From Halovibrio salipaludis (GTDB taxonomy: Bacteria > Pseudomonadota > Gammaproteobacteria > Pseudomonadales > Oleiphilaceae), in NCBI RefSeq assembly GCF_002286965.1, contig NZ_NSKD01000001.1:186001-250000 (forward strand): a stretch of DNA of 64,000 nucleotides. Reading direction: 5' to 3'. The position numbers and the translations under genes were made by a program. Positions 1 through 7,861 of the stretch are shown here, one piece after another (position 1 is the first letter of the stretch; each line of letters begins with the position of its first letter). The notes beneath the pieces are model-generated. The model was given only the letters and a program-made list of their open reading frames with translations, had not been told where the DNA came from and made no database searches.

Positions 1-187
1 TAACTCCGGCCCTTAATTGGGAAGAACTGGAAGAAAAATCTAGGAGGGCGACTACTGCTCCCTGCGCGTGGTTCTGTCCCTGATCGTCGGAAGATTATCT
101 ATATTCGTTTATATTCACAACCCATACAGGCAACCGGCAGCTCCTTCATCCAAAACAGCTGTTCTCGTCCTCAAGCGCTGACTCTGG

Positions 188-805
188 TCAGACTTTAGCG
201 GACTCACGTTGCGAAATCCGGTCGTACCAGGCCTGCAGGTTGGTCTGGTCCGGCTGGATGCCGATCTTGTTGACCTTGTTGAAGTCAACGGTACACAGGG
301 CACTGATGTCCGCTGCGGTGAAGTGGTCTCCCACGATGAACTCACGCCCTTCCAGGTGCTTGTTCAGGAAGTGCATGAATTTCTCCACGCCCTTGCGGCA
401 TTCCTCGCCCCATTCGGGGAACGGCGTCATCCGGTCCTTGAATACGCCACTCGTATGCTGGAAGCACATGCCGGTCGGCATGAAGAAGTAGAGCTCAAGC
501 CAGCGCAGCCACTGCTCAATCCTGGCCTTGTCGAGCGCATCCTTGCCCATCAGCGGCGGCTGCGGGTGCAGTTCCTCAAAATAGCGGCAGATGGCCATGG
601 TCTCTGAGATACAGGTGCCGTCATCGAGTTCCAGCACCGGGACCTTCTTCATCGGGTTCTTCTGGGCGAATTCCGGCGTCAGGTTTTCCCCCTGCTGAAG
701 ATCCATTTCAACGAATTCGGCCTGATCAAGAATGCCCTTTTCGGCCATGAACATACGTACGCGCCGCGGGTTCGGCGCTTTCTTCATTTCGTAGATTTTC
801 ATCAT
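188..805 (-). CDS. Glutathione S-transferase family protein
   Basis: A 205-aa soluble protein with the two-domain GST layout. The N-terminal thioredoxin-like half (about residues 1–82) carries the cis-Pro segment [11 protein letters not shown] and the glutathione-binding ISET motif. The helical C-terminal half contains the conserved [12 protein letters not shown] stretch, the usual N-capping box region of GSTs. The family conjugates glutathione to electrophiles or reduces disulfides; the substrate cannot be told from sequence. The ATG overlaps the crp stop by four bases, so it is probably co-translated with crp. A second ATG follows immediately and could be the real start. The 187 bases downstream, to the window edge, show no gene. 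Confidence 0.9.
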   Translation of the reverse strand: MMKIYEMKKAPNPRRVRMFMAEKGILDQAEFVEMDLQQGENLTPEFAQKNPMKKVPVLELDDGTCISETMAICRYFEELHPQPPLMGKDALDKARIEQWLRWLELYFFMPTGMCFQHTSGVFKDRMTPFPEWGEECRKGVEKFMHFLNKHLEGREFIVGDHFTAADISALCTVDFNKVNKIGIQPDQTNLQAWYDRISQRESAKV

Positions 806-1443
806 CGGGTTCCGTAGACAACCATGGTTTTACCGGAGACCTGCACGAGGCCCTGGTCTTCGAGGGTTTTCAGGACGCGGCCCACCATCTCGCGGGAGCA
901 GCCCACGATGCGGCCGATTTCCTGGCGGGTGATCTTGATCTGCATGCCGTCCGGGTGCGTCATGGCATCCGGTTCCTCGCACAGGTCGAGGAGGGTACGC
1001 GCCACACGGCCGGTCACATCGAGGAAGGCCAGATCGCCGACCTTACGCGTGGTCTGGCGCAGGCGCGAGGCCATCTGTTCGCCGATGAAGTACAGGACCT
1101 TCGGGTCTTCCTGGGAGATCTCGCGGAACTTGGTGTAGCTGATCTCGGCAACCTCGCACTCGGTCTTGGCCTTCACCCAGGCGCTGCGCGAGTCCATGTT
1201 GTCGAACAGGCCCATTTCGCCGAAGAAGTCGCCGGCGTTGAGGTAGGCCATGATCATCTCGCGGCCGTCATCGTCCTCGATGATGACGGTGACCGAGCCC
1301 TTGACGATGTAGAACAGTGAGTCGCTCTTATCGCCGGCGTAGATGATGGTGCTCTTTGCCGGGTAACGCCGCCGGTGGCACTGGGACAGGAAGTAGTCCA
1401 GGTGCTTGGTCTTGTTGTCGACGGGTCTGGCAATACTGGTCAT
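802..1443 (-). CDS. crp: cAMP receptor protein / Vfr-type transcription regulator
   Basis: 213-aa Crp-family activator. The N-terminal cyclic-nucleotide-binding beta-roll (about 15–125) has the phosphate-binding cassette [19 protein letters not shown], matching the cAMP-contacting pattern of Crp/Vfr. A long dimerisation helix follows, and the C-terminal winged helix has the recognition helix [21 protein letters not shown] (about 170–190), nearly identical to E. coli Crp and P. aeruginosa Vfr. The length is typical. An AGGA ribosome site sits about 9 bases before the ATG. The gene is divergent from osmC and upstream of a GST; crp beside a YhfA-like osmC gene is a familiar arrangement. A TATACT hexamer at 1515–1520 (minus strand) may be its -10, but I see no good -35. 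Confidence 0.96.
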   Translation of the reverse strand: MTSIARPVDNKTKHLDYFLSQCHRRRYPAKSTIIYAGDKSDSLFYIVKGSVTVIIEDDDGREMIMAYLNAGDFFGEMGLFDNMDSRSAWVKAKTECEVAEISYTKFREISQEDPKVLYFIGEQMASRLRQTTRKVGDLAFLDVTGRVARTLLDLCEEPDAMTHPDGMQIKITRQEIGRIVGCSREMVGRVLKTLEDQGLVQVSGKTMVVYGTR

Positions 1444-1609
1444 GATGGCATCCTGATTCTGTTATGGACGTTTCCGTTCTGGCCCCGGCGGGGCATCTCC
1501 TTTTGATAGCACCCAGTATAGAACAGCACAAGGGGTTCGTCGTTCCGATGGCTTAACCCATACTTTTCGCCCTGTGGTAGCCTTTCATCCTCGCAGCATG
1601 AGGCGCGGC

Positions 1610-1703
1610 CGGGGAGTGTCATACGGGAACCGCCACTAGTACATCCATGTAGGCTACGCGGTGGCCATCCATGGCCACCGAGTTTCCCGTATGACACTCC
1701 CCG
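1610..1703. repeat. Palindromic repeat element, copy A
   Basis: 94-bp element in the crp–osmC intergenic region. The outer arms 1610–1628 and 1685–1703 are a perfect 19-bp inverted repeat. Inside are two nested hairpins: 1640–1651 (arms TACAT/ATGTA) and 1659–1680 (10-bp arms CGGTGGCCAT/ATGGCCACCG). The core, about 64 bp, recurs at 2274–2335 in the opposite orientation with only a few differences, while the outer arms are unrelated between copies. It resembles a REP/MITE-like element able to form a branched cruciform or multi-hairpin RNA. It could separate the divergent crp and osmC transcripts. Confidence 0.85.
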
Positions 1704-1742
1704 ACCACACCTTTTTCAACGTTATGGGAGAGCGCCACTACT

Positions 1743-2168
1743 ATGGGTATGAGTACTACAATCAACTGGACCGGCGCCGCCAGCTTCCGCGCCACCACCG
1801 GCTCCGGCCACGAGATCCAGCTGGACGGACCGCCGGACCACGGCGGCGAAAACCAGGGCGCACGGCCCATGGAAATGATGCTCGTCGGCATCGGCGGCTG
1901 CACCTCGTTCGACGTCATGAGCATCCTCCAGAAATCCCGCCAGAACGTCACCGACTGCCGCGCGGAAGTCACCGCCGAGCGTGCGGATACCGTGCCGTCG
2001 GTCTTCACGAAGATCCATATCCATTTCCACGTCACCGGCCAGGACCTGAACGAGAAACGCGTGGCCCGCGCCATCCAGCTGTCCGCGGAGCAGTACTGCT
2101 CGGCCTCCATCATGCTGGAGAAGGCGGGCGTTGAGATCACGCATGACTACACGATCCATGAGGGTTGA
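1743..2168 (+). CDS. OsmC/YhfA family peroxiredoxin-like protein
   Basis: 141-aa OsmC-family protein. It has the two conserved cysteines of the family: GGCTSFDVM (about Cys 52) and EQYCSASIMLEKAG (about Cys 118). The glutamate-rich ENQGARPMEMML segment lies before the first cysteine. OsmC/Ohr proteins reduce organic hydroperoxides with thiol cofactors; the YhfA branch next to crp has no firmly known substrate. Start: the ATG at 1743 has GGAG 12 bases upstream; a second ATG at 1749 is an alternative. Repeat elements lie on both sides of the gene. Confidence 0.92.
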   Translation: MGMSTTINWTGAASFRATTGSGHEIQLDGPPDHGGENQGARPMEMMLVGIGGCTSFDVMSILQKSRQNVTDCRAEVTAERADTVPSVFTKIHIHFHVTGQDLNEKRVARAIQLSAEQYCSASIMLEKAGVEITHDYTIHEG

Positions 2169-2254
2169 AAGTCGATCTTTCAGGTTGCAGGTCTAGGCAT
2201 AGAAGTCACCTGAAAAAAGAGGTCTCGGGCACCAACACGCTATAAGCAGCGAAA

Positions 2255-2353
2255 TCGGTGGCAGGGCTCGGAGGGAAACTCGGTGGCCATGGATGGCCAC
2301 CGGTAGCCTACACGGATGTACTTGCGGCGGTTCCCGGAGAGCCCTGCCACCGA
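2255..2353. repeat. Palindromic repeat element, copy B (inverted relative to copy A)
   Basis: 99-bp element between osmC and speD. Outer arms 2255–2269 and 2339–2353 form a perfect 15-bp inverted repeat unrelated to the outer arms of copy A. The core 2274–2335 is nearly identical to the reverse complement of the copy A core, including the CGGTGGCCAT palindrome. It occupies most of the 343-bp gap between osmC and speD. The rest of that gap holds a possible speD promoter (-10 CATAAT near 2456) and nothing else I recognise. Confidence 0.85.
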
Positions 2354-2511
2354 GTTCGCTGCCGGCAGAGCAAAGTCAGTCTTGCGACAGAGAGCCAGAA
2401 TCACTCCGGGAAATCCCTGAGACCCCGAACGGTGTTCAGCCCGGAGCCGGACAGGCATAATACCCGGCTTTACCGGCACAGCGAACAGGCAGAAAGTGGA
2501 GGGGCATGCCG

Positions 2512-3303
2512 ATGGAACCCAAGCTGGAACTTCACGGCTTCAACAACCTGACCAAGTCCCTCAGCTTCAACATCTACGATATCTGCTACGCGCGCACCGA
2601 AGAGCAGCGCCAGGCGTACATCGAATACATCGATGAGATGTACAACGCCGAGCGCCTGACCCAGATCCTCACCGACGTGGTGAAGATCATCGGCGCCAAC
2701 ATCCTCAACATCGCGCACCAGGACTACGACCCCCATGGTGCCAGCGTCACCATGCTCATCGCCGAGCACGAGGAAGCCCCGGAAGGCAACATCAGCGAAG
2801 CCTCCCCCGGCCCGCTGCCGGAAACCCTCGTAGGCCACCTCGACAAGAGCCACGTTACCGTCCACACCTACCCGGAAAGCCACCCCTACGAGGGCATCAG
2901 CACCTTCCGGGCGGACATCGACGTCTCCACCTGCGGCCTCATCTCACCGCTGAAGGCGCTGAACTACCTGATCCACAGCTTCGACTCCGACATCGTCACC
3001 GTGGACTACCGCGTGCGCGGCTTCACCCGGGACGTCAACGGCAAGAAGCACTACAGCGACCACGAGATGAGCTCCATCCAGGATTACCTCACCGAGGACA
3101 CCCGCGCCGCGTACCAGATGATGGACGTGAACGTGTACCAGGATAACCTTTTCCACACCAAGATGATCCTGCGCGAGTTCAACCTCGACAACTACGTCTT
3201 CGGGGTGAACGCGGCCGACCTGGACAAGGAAGAAGCCGACGATATCCACCAGCGCCTGCAGAAGGAAATGCTGGAGATCTTCTACTCCCGCAACCTGCCC
3301 TGA
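2512..3303 (+). CDS. speD: S-adenosylmethionine decarboxylase proenzyme (class 1)
   Basis: 263-aa proenzyme of the E. coli type (E. coli 264 aa). It decarboxylates AdoMet to supply aminopropyl groups for spermidine. The self-cleavage site [14 protein letters not shown] is intact: the chain is expected to split before Ser113, which becomes the pyruvoyl group. The active-site Cys141 lies in ADIDVSTCG, followed by the strongly conserved [11 protein letters not shown]. Start choice: an in-frame ATG at 2506 lies only one base after the Shine-Dalgarno run GGAGGGG (about 2498–2504). The ATG at 2512 has ideal spacing and gives [11 protein letters not shown], which aligns with E. coli. No speE is adjacent. 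Confidence 0.95.
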   Translation: MEPKLELHGFNNLTKSLSFNIYDICYARTEEQRQAYIEYIDEMYNAERLTQILTDVVKIIGANILNIAHQDYDPHGASVTMLIAEHEEAPEGNISEASPGPLPETLVGHLDKSHVTVHTYPESHPYEGISTFRADIDVSTCGLISPLKALNYLIHSFDSDIVTVDYRVRGFTRDVNGKKHYSDHEMSSIQDYLTEDTRAAYQMMDVNVYQDNLFHTKMILREFNLDNYVFGVNAADLDKEEADDIHQRLQKEMLEIFYSRNLP

Positions 3304-3390
3304 ACCCCGGCCCCCCCTCCTCTACACACCCGTTATCCCTGCTGACTCCGCACCCGGTCCCGGGTGCCAATGGGCACATTCCTGCATACC

Positions 3391-3410
3391 GTTACATTGC
3401 TGAATGTCAC
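3391..3410. promoter_or_regulatory. Operator-like palindrome upstream of the BVMO operon (site 1)
   Basis: 20-bp inverted repeat, 8-bp arms GTTACATT/AATGTCAC with one mismatch and a 4-bp centre. It lies about 85 bases before the monooxygenase start and shares an ACAT half-site core with the stronger palindrome at 3439–3474. It is probably a regulator-binding site; the regulator is unknown. Confidence 0.45.
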
Positions 3411-3438
3411 TTTCTTCACTGAAAGTCTTTACACCGAG

Positions 3439-3474
3439 GTATACATTCGTCTACGTTGGTAGACAGATGTATAC
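3439..3474. promoter_or_regulatory. Extended operator palindrome upstream of the BVMO operon (site 2)
   Basis: 36-bp two-step palindrome: outer arms GTATACAT (3439–3446) and ATGTATAC (3467–3474), inner arms GTCTAC (3449–3454) and GTAGAC (3459–3464), centre GTTG. A possible -10 TATACA (3470–3475) overlaps it, 20 bases before the ATG at 3496, so a bound regulator would block the promoter. The length and symmetry suit a TetR- or AraC-type regulator. No regulator gene adjoins this operon. Confidence 0.7.
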
Positions 3475-3495
3475 AGGCAAGCAGGGAGAAGGCCC

Positions 3496-5061
3496 ATGGC
3501 CCAACAACAACATGGCACCATCGCGACCCGGCACACCCAGGTGGCCATCATCGGCTCCGGTTTTTCCGGGCTGGGTATGGCCATCCGGCTCAAGGGCGAG
3601 GGCCGGCACAGCTTCCGGATCTTCGAGAAGGACGACGGCATCGGCGGCACCTGGCGGCAGAACCACTACCCCGGGTGCGCCTGCGACGTGCAGTCCCACG
3701 TCTACTCCTATTCCTTCGAGCCCAATCCGGAGTGGACGCGGATGTTCGCGCCCCAGGAGGAGATCCGCCAGTACCTGGAACACTGCGCCGACAAGTACCG
3801 GATCCGCCCCCATATCCACCTGAACACGCCCCTGACCGAGGCCAAATGGGATGAATCCAGGGCCCTCTGGCAGCTGAAGGACAACCACGGGCGTGATTTC
3901 ACCGCCAGCGTCCTTGTCTCCGGCATGGGCGCCCTGTCGATTCCGGCCTATCCCGACATCCCGGGCACGGACCGCTTCCAGGGCAAGGCCTTCCACTCCC
4001 AGGACTGGGACCACGATTACGACCTGACCGGCAAGCGCGTTGCCGTGATCGGCACCGGCGCCTCGGCCATCCAGTTCGTCCCTGAAGTGCAGAAAGAGGC
4101 CGGGCAGCTCTACCTGTTCCAGCGCTCCGCCCCCTGGATCATGCCCAAGCCGGACCGTGAGATCAGCGAGAAGGAGCGCGGCATTTTCCGCCGCCTGCCA
4201 ATGGTCCAGCAACTGGAACGCAAGGCGCTGTACTGGATGCTGGAGAGCCGGGTCGTGCCCATGCTGATCAACCCGAAGCTGCTCAAGGCCGCCCGGTATA
4301 TGGCGAAATCCCATATCCGCCGCCAGATCAGCGACCCCGAGCTGCAGCGCAAGGTCACCCCGGATTACGAGTTCGGCTGCAAGCGGGTTCTGATGTCCAA
4401 CAACTACTACCCGGCGCTGGACCAGCCCAATGTGGATGTCGTGACCGACGGCATCCAGGAGATCACCGAGACCGGGATCGTGACGACGGATGGCCAGCAC
4501 CGTGAAATCGACGTGCTCATCTACGGCACTGGCTTCAAGTCCACGGACCCGGTCCCGAAAGGACTGATCAAGGGCCGTAATGGGCAGGACCTGAACGAGC
4601 TGTGGCAGGATGGCCCGGAAGCCTACAAGGGCGCCGCCATTTCCGGCTTCCCCAACCTGTTCATGGTCATGGGCCCGAACACCGGCCTGGGGCACAACTC
4701 CATGGTCTACATGATCGAATCCCAGATCCAGTACGTGATGGATGCCATCCGCACCATGGAAGAGAAGGACATCGACTGGGTCGATGTTAAGCACAGGACC
4801 CAGAGGCAGTACAACCAGCGGCTACAGGGCCGCCTGGATGGCTCCATCTGGAATGATGGGGGCTGCACCAGCTGGTATATCCATCCGGAGACGGGCAAGA
4901 ACGTGGCCCTGTGGCCGGACTTCACCTTCCGCTTCAGCCGTCAGACACGCCAGTTCGACGCCGCCGCCTACCACGCCGGTACTGCCGGGGAGCAGGCCGG
5001 CACCGAATCCCATGGCCAGGCTCCATCAACCAAAGCCAAACTGGAGGAACAGCCCGCATGA
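3496..5061 (+). CDS. Baeyer-Villiger flavin monooxygenase
   Basis: 521-aa FAD/NADPH-dependent class B monooxygenase. It has the N-terminal FAD Rossmann motif GSGFSGLG (about 20–27), the GGTW box after it, the BVMO fingerprint F-x-G-x3-H-x3-W-D as FQGKAFHSQDWD (about 160–172), and the second dinucleotide motif GTGASA. BVMOs insert oxygen next to a ketone to give esters or lactones; the substrate here is unknown. It starts a three-gene operon with a GGGAG ribosome site, and its stop overlaps the SDR start (ATGA). The SDR and hydrolase partners suggest an alcohol–ketone–ester–cleavage pathway. The C-terminal 30 residues are a low-complexity tail. Confidence 0.9.
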   Translation: MAQQQHGTIATRHTQVAIIGSGFSGLGMAIRLKGEGRHSFRIFEKDDGIGGTWRQNHYPGCACDVQSHVYSYSFEPNPEWTRMFAPQEEIRQYLEHCADKYRIRPHIHLNTPLTEAKWDESRALWQLKDNHGRDFTASVLVSGMGALSIPAYPDIPGTDRFQGKAFHSQDWDHDYDLTGKRVAVIGTGASAIQFVPEVQKEAGQLYLFQRSAPWIMPKPDREISEKERGIFRRLPMVQQLERKALYWMLESRVVPMLINPKLLKAARYMAKSHIRRQISDPELQRKVTPDYEFGCKRVLMSNNYYPALDQPNVDVVTDGIQEITETGIVTTDGQHREIDVLIYGTGFKSTDPVPKGLIKGRNGQDLNELWQDGPEAYKGAAISGFPNLFMVMGPNTGLGHNSMVYMIESQIQYVMDAIRTMEEKDIDWVDVKHRTQRQYNQRLQGRLDGSIWNDGGCTSWYIHPETGKNVALWPDFTFRFSRQTRQFDAAAYHAGTAGEQAGTESHGQAPSTKAKLEEQPA

Positions 5062-5921
5062 AGTCCTTTTCCGGCAAGGTAGCCGCCGTTACCGGCGCGG
5101 GGTCCGGCATTGGCCGGGCCCTGGCCAGCGCACTGGCAGCCGAGGGCTGTCACCTCGCCCTGAGTGATGTGGACGCGGAGGGCCTGGCTGAAACCGCCCG
5201 CCTGTGTGAAAACCGGGGCGTCAACGTGACCAGCGCCACGGTCAATGTGGCCAGGCGCCGCGAGGTGGAAGACTGGGCCAAAAACGTGGTCCGGGACCAC
5301 GGCCAGGTCAACCTGATCTTCAACAACGCCGGCGTGGCCCACGCGGGCTCCGTGGCCGAGTCCAGCTACACGGACTACAACTGGATCCTGGACATCAACT
5401 TCAAGGGCGTGCTCTATGGCACCAGAACCTTCCTGCCCTACCTGAAGGAAGCCCCCGGCGGCGGCCATGTGGTCAACATCTCCAGCATCTTCGGTCTCTT
5501 CGCCCAGCCCGGAATGAGCAGCTACAACGCCACCAAGTTCGCGGTGCGCGGATTCACTGAATCCCTCCGCCAGGAACTCGACATGGACGGTGGCAGCATC
5601 TCCGCCACCTGCGTCCACCCGGGTGGCATCAAGACCAACATCGCCCGTACCGCGCGCATGGACGCAAGCATGTCCGATCTCATGGGCGAGGAAACGGGCA
5701 CACTGACGGCCAACTTCGAGAAGCTGTTCCGGACCACTGCGGATGACGCCGCACAGGCTATACTGAAGGCAGTGAAACGCAACCGCCGCAGGCTTCTGAT
5801 CGGCACTGAAGCGCATGCCGCGGACTGGATGCAGCGGCTTATGCCCGCCGGCTACCAGAGCCTCGTGACCGGTGCGCTGAAGCTCAACCGCCAACGCCAG
5901 AACGCAGCACGGAGAAGCTGA
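5058..5921 (+). CDS. Short-chain dehydrogenase/reductase
   Basis: 287-aa classical SDR. The NAD(P) motif TGAGSGIG is near residues 12–19, NNAG near 92, and the catalytic Ser (NISS), Tyr and Lys of SYNATK near 155–160. The extended C-terminus (GTEAHAADWMQRLMPAGYQ and a basic tail) resembles SDRs found beside BVMOs and hydrolases in lipid-degrading bacteria. Its ATG overlaps the BVMO stop by four bases, and its own stop overlaps the next ATG by one base, so the three genes are translationally coupled. It probably interconverts an alcohol and the ketone substrate of the BVMO (inference from context). Confidence 0.92.
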   Translation: MKSFSGKVAAVTGAGSGIGRALASALAAEGCHLALSDVDAEGLAETARLCENRGVNVTSATVNVARRREVEDWAKNVVRDHGQVNLIFNNAGVAHAGSVAESSYTDYNWILDINFKGVLYGTRTFLPYLKEAPGGGHVVNISSIFGLFAQPGMSSYNATKFAVRGFTESLRQELDMDGGSISATCVHPGGIKTNIARTARMDASMSDLMGEETGTLTANFEKLFRTTADDAAQAILKAVKRNRRRLLIGTEAHAADWMQRLMPAGYQSLVTGALKLNRQRQNAARRS

Positions 5922-6901
5922 TGGAAGCGACCACCTTCAACGCGATACTGGACTCCCTTCAGGAGGTCAGCGACTCCTACCTGAAGGCACCCTCGGCCCA
6001 GCCGGACCGCGCAACGCTGGACCGCTGGCAACCAGCGACCAGCGCCTGGCAGAAGCTTCAGGCCATCAGCGGCTGGATTCCCGGCATCCAGGCGGAAAGC
6101 ATCGAGATCGACGGGCACCGCATCCAGCACTGGCGCATCGGCTCCGGGCACGGAACGCCGGTGGTGCTGCTCCACGGTTTCGGCGCCAGCAAGGAGAACT
6201 GGGCCAGCCTGATTCCAGCCATCCGGCGCCGCAGTATGACCCTCTACCTGCCGGATCTGCCCGGGTTCGGCCAGAGCGACTACCACGCGGACGCCCGCTA
6301 CACCTACGAGGTCCAGGCCCGGCGCATGGCGGAATGGGCCAGGCACCTGGCCCTGCCACCGGCGTTCTGGGTCGGCTCCTCCATGGGCGGTGCTGTCGGG
6401 GCCACCCTGGCCGCGAACCACCCCGAACACGTCGCCGGCCTGGTCCTGATGAATGCCGCAGGGATGGGCAGTGCCCGCCACAGCCCCATGGAAAGCCAGC
6501 TCATTGAGGGCCGTAACCCGCTGATCCCCGGTAACGCGGACGAAACCCGCACTCTCTTCCGCTACGCCACCTGGCGGGGGCGCGGGATATTCAGCCGTGT
6601 CATGCCCCTGGCGATGGGGCCGGAAATGCGCCACCGGCGCCCGGTCAACCAGCACCTGTTCATGGACATGATGCAGCCCCGCGAGCGCATCCCGGAGCTT
6701 CTGGAGCGGATCCAGGCGCCGGCACAGGTGATCTGGGGCGAACGTGACCAGGTACTGGACGTTTCCTGCGCCCACCACTACGGCGCACTGCTGCCCAATG
6801 CGGAAGTGACGGTGCTGCGGGGTATCGGCCACCTTCCGATGCTGGAGGCGCCACTGCAGACCGGCCGGCTGGTCCGCCGCTTCCTGCGCGACCACGGCTG
6901 A
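5921..6901 (+). CDS. Alpha/beta hydrolase (probable esterase)
   Basis: 326-aa alpha/beta-hydrolase fold enzyme. Oxyanion segment VVLLHGFGASKENW near residue 80; nucleophile elbow GSSMGG with Ser at about 151; catalytic Asp in ERDQVLD; catalytic His in GIGHLPMLEAP near the C-terminus. No signal peptide, so cytoplasmic. As the last gene of the BVMO operon it is the natural candidate to open the ester or lactone made by the monooxygenase. The stop lies 9 bases from the convergent prkB stop; no obvious terminator separates them. Confidence 0.9.
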   Translation: MEATTFNAILDSLQEVSDSYLKAPSAQPDRATLDRWQPATSAWQKLQAISGWIPGIQAESIEIDGHRIQHWRIGSGHGTPVVLLHGFGASKENWASLIPAIRRRSMTLYLPDLPGFGQSDYHADARYTYEVQARRMAEWARHLALPPAFWVGSSMGGAVGATLAANHPEHVAGLVLMNAAGMGSARHSPMESQLIEGRNPLIPGNADETRTLFRYATWRGRGIFSRVMPLAMGPEMRHRRPVNQHLFMDMMQPRERIPELLERIQAPAQVIWGERDQVLDVSCAHHYGALLPNAEVTVLRGIGHLPMLEAPLQTGRLVRRFLRDHG

Positions 6902-6910
6902 ACACGGGCG

Positions 6911-7780
6911 CTACCAGGCGTAGCGCTTGTGCTCCATCAGCTCCAGTATCCGCGGCCTGAGGATCAGATCGATGGCCAGAGGCAGCTTGGGCCCCGGAAT
7001 CACGAGCGTGTCCTGGCGTGACATGAAGCTCCCCGGAATCATCTGCAGCAGACGCTGGAAATCCACATCCGCGTAGTGGCGGAAGTGGACCACGATCATG
7101 CTCTCATCCGCGGACGGCACCTCCCGCACCACGAAGGGGTTCGAGGTGTCCACCGTGGGAACACGCTGGAAATTGATGTGGGTGTTGGAGAACTGCGGCA
7201 CGATGTCCTGGACGTAGTCGTCCATGCGGTTGATGACCGTCTCCACCACTTCGTCCTGGCTGTAGCCCCTGTGATGGGTGTCCCGGTGGATCTTCTGGAT
7301 CCATTCCAGATTGACGATGGGCACCACCCCAATCAGGAGATCCACATGGCCGGCCACGTCGTGCTGCTCCGTCTGCACGCCGCCATGCAACCCCTCGTAG
7401 AACAGCAGGTCGCAGTCCGCCGGCAGGTTCTGCCAGGGCGTAAAACTGCCCGGTTCATGACCCTCCGCGATCAGCTCGCGGTCGTCATCGTGCACGTATT
7501 CCCGGTACTGCCCGGTGCCGGTGCTGGCAAAATCCTGGAACAGGGCTTCCAGCTTGTCGATGTGGTTGGCTTCGAGGCTGAAATGGTTGAAGTCACCATA
7601 GTCGCCGCGCTCGGCAACCCGCGCCATCTCCTCCCGGGTATAGCGGTGAAAGCTGTCCCCGCTGACGGTGGCCGCATGCAGGCCTTCACTGACAAACAGC
7701 TTTCTGAAGGCACGCCCGGTAGTGGTGGTGCCGGCACCGGAGGAACCGGTGACCGCGATGATCGGGTACTGGCTGGACAT
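6911..7780 (-). CDS. prkB: Phosphoribulokinase (PrkB type)
   Basis: 289-aa kinase, the same length as E. coli PrkB and closely similar along its length. It has the P-loop GSSGAGTTT (about 11–19), then SGDSFHRYTR, the FYEGLHGGV active-site segment, and VGVVPIVNLEWIQKI. Family reaction: ribulose 5-phosphate + ATP to ribulose 1,5-bisphosphate. No RuBisCO gene is in the window, and in E. coli the physiological role of PrkB is unclear. Start: the ATG at 7780 gives MSSQYPIIAVTGSSGAG, matching E. coli; the frame stays open 26 codons upstream but is less family-like. E. coli prkB also lies near crp, so part of that neighbourhood may be ancestral. Confidence 0.9.
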   Translation of the reverse strand: MSSQYPIIAVTGSSGAGTTTTGRAFRKLFVSEGLHAATVSGDSFHRYTREEMARVAERGDYGDFNHFSLEANHIDKLEALFQDFASTGTGQYREYVHDDDRELIAEGHEPGSFTPWQNLPADCDLLFYEGLHGGVQTEQHDVAGHVDLLIGVVPIVNLEWIQKIHRDTHHRGYSQDEVVETVINRMDDYVQDIVPQFSNTHINFQRVPTVDTSNPFVVREVPSADESMIVVHFRHYADVDFQRLLQMIPGSFMSRQDTLVIPGPKLPLAIDLILRPRILELMEHKRYAW

Positions 7781-7861
7781 GATCGAATGGCCCGCTCTGC
7801 ACTGGGGGTCCCTGTTTCGGGAATCCGCTATGGTGCATGGGGGACCGACGGCTGGCAAGCC

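Noticed and set aside
1-187. Possible gene or RNA at the left edge
   Set aside because: No frame with a ribosome site or family match and no tRNA-like fold that I can see.
3451-4794. 447-codon open frame on the minus strand
   Set aside because: Complement of the BVMO, whose own frame has clear motifs.
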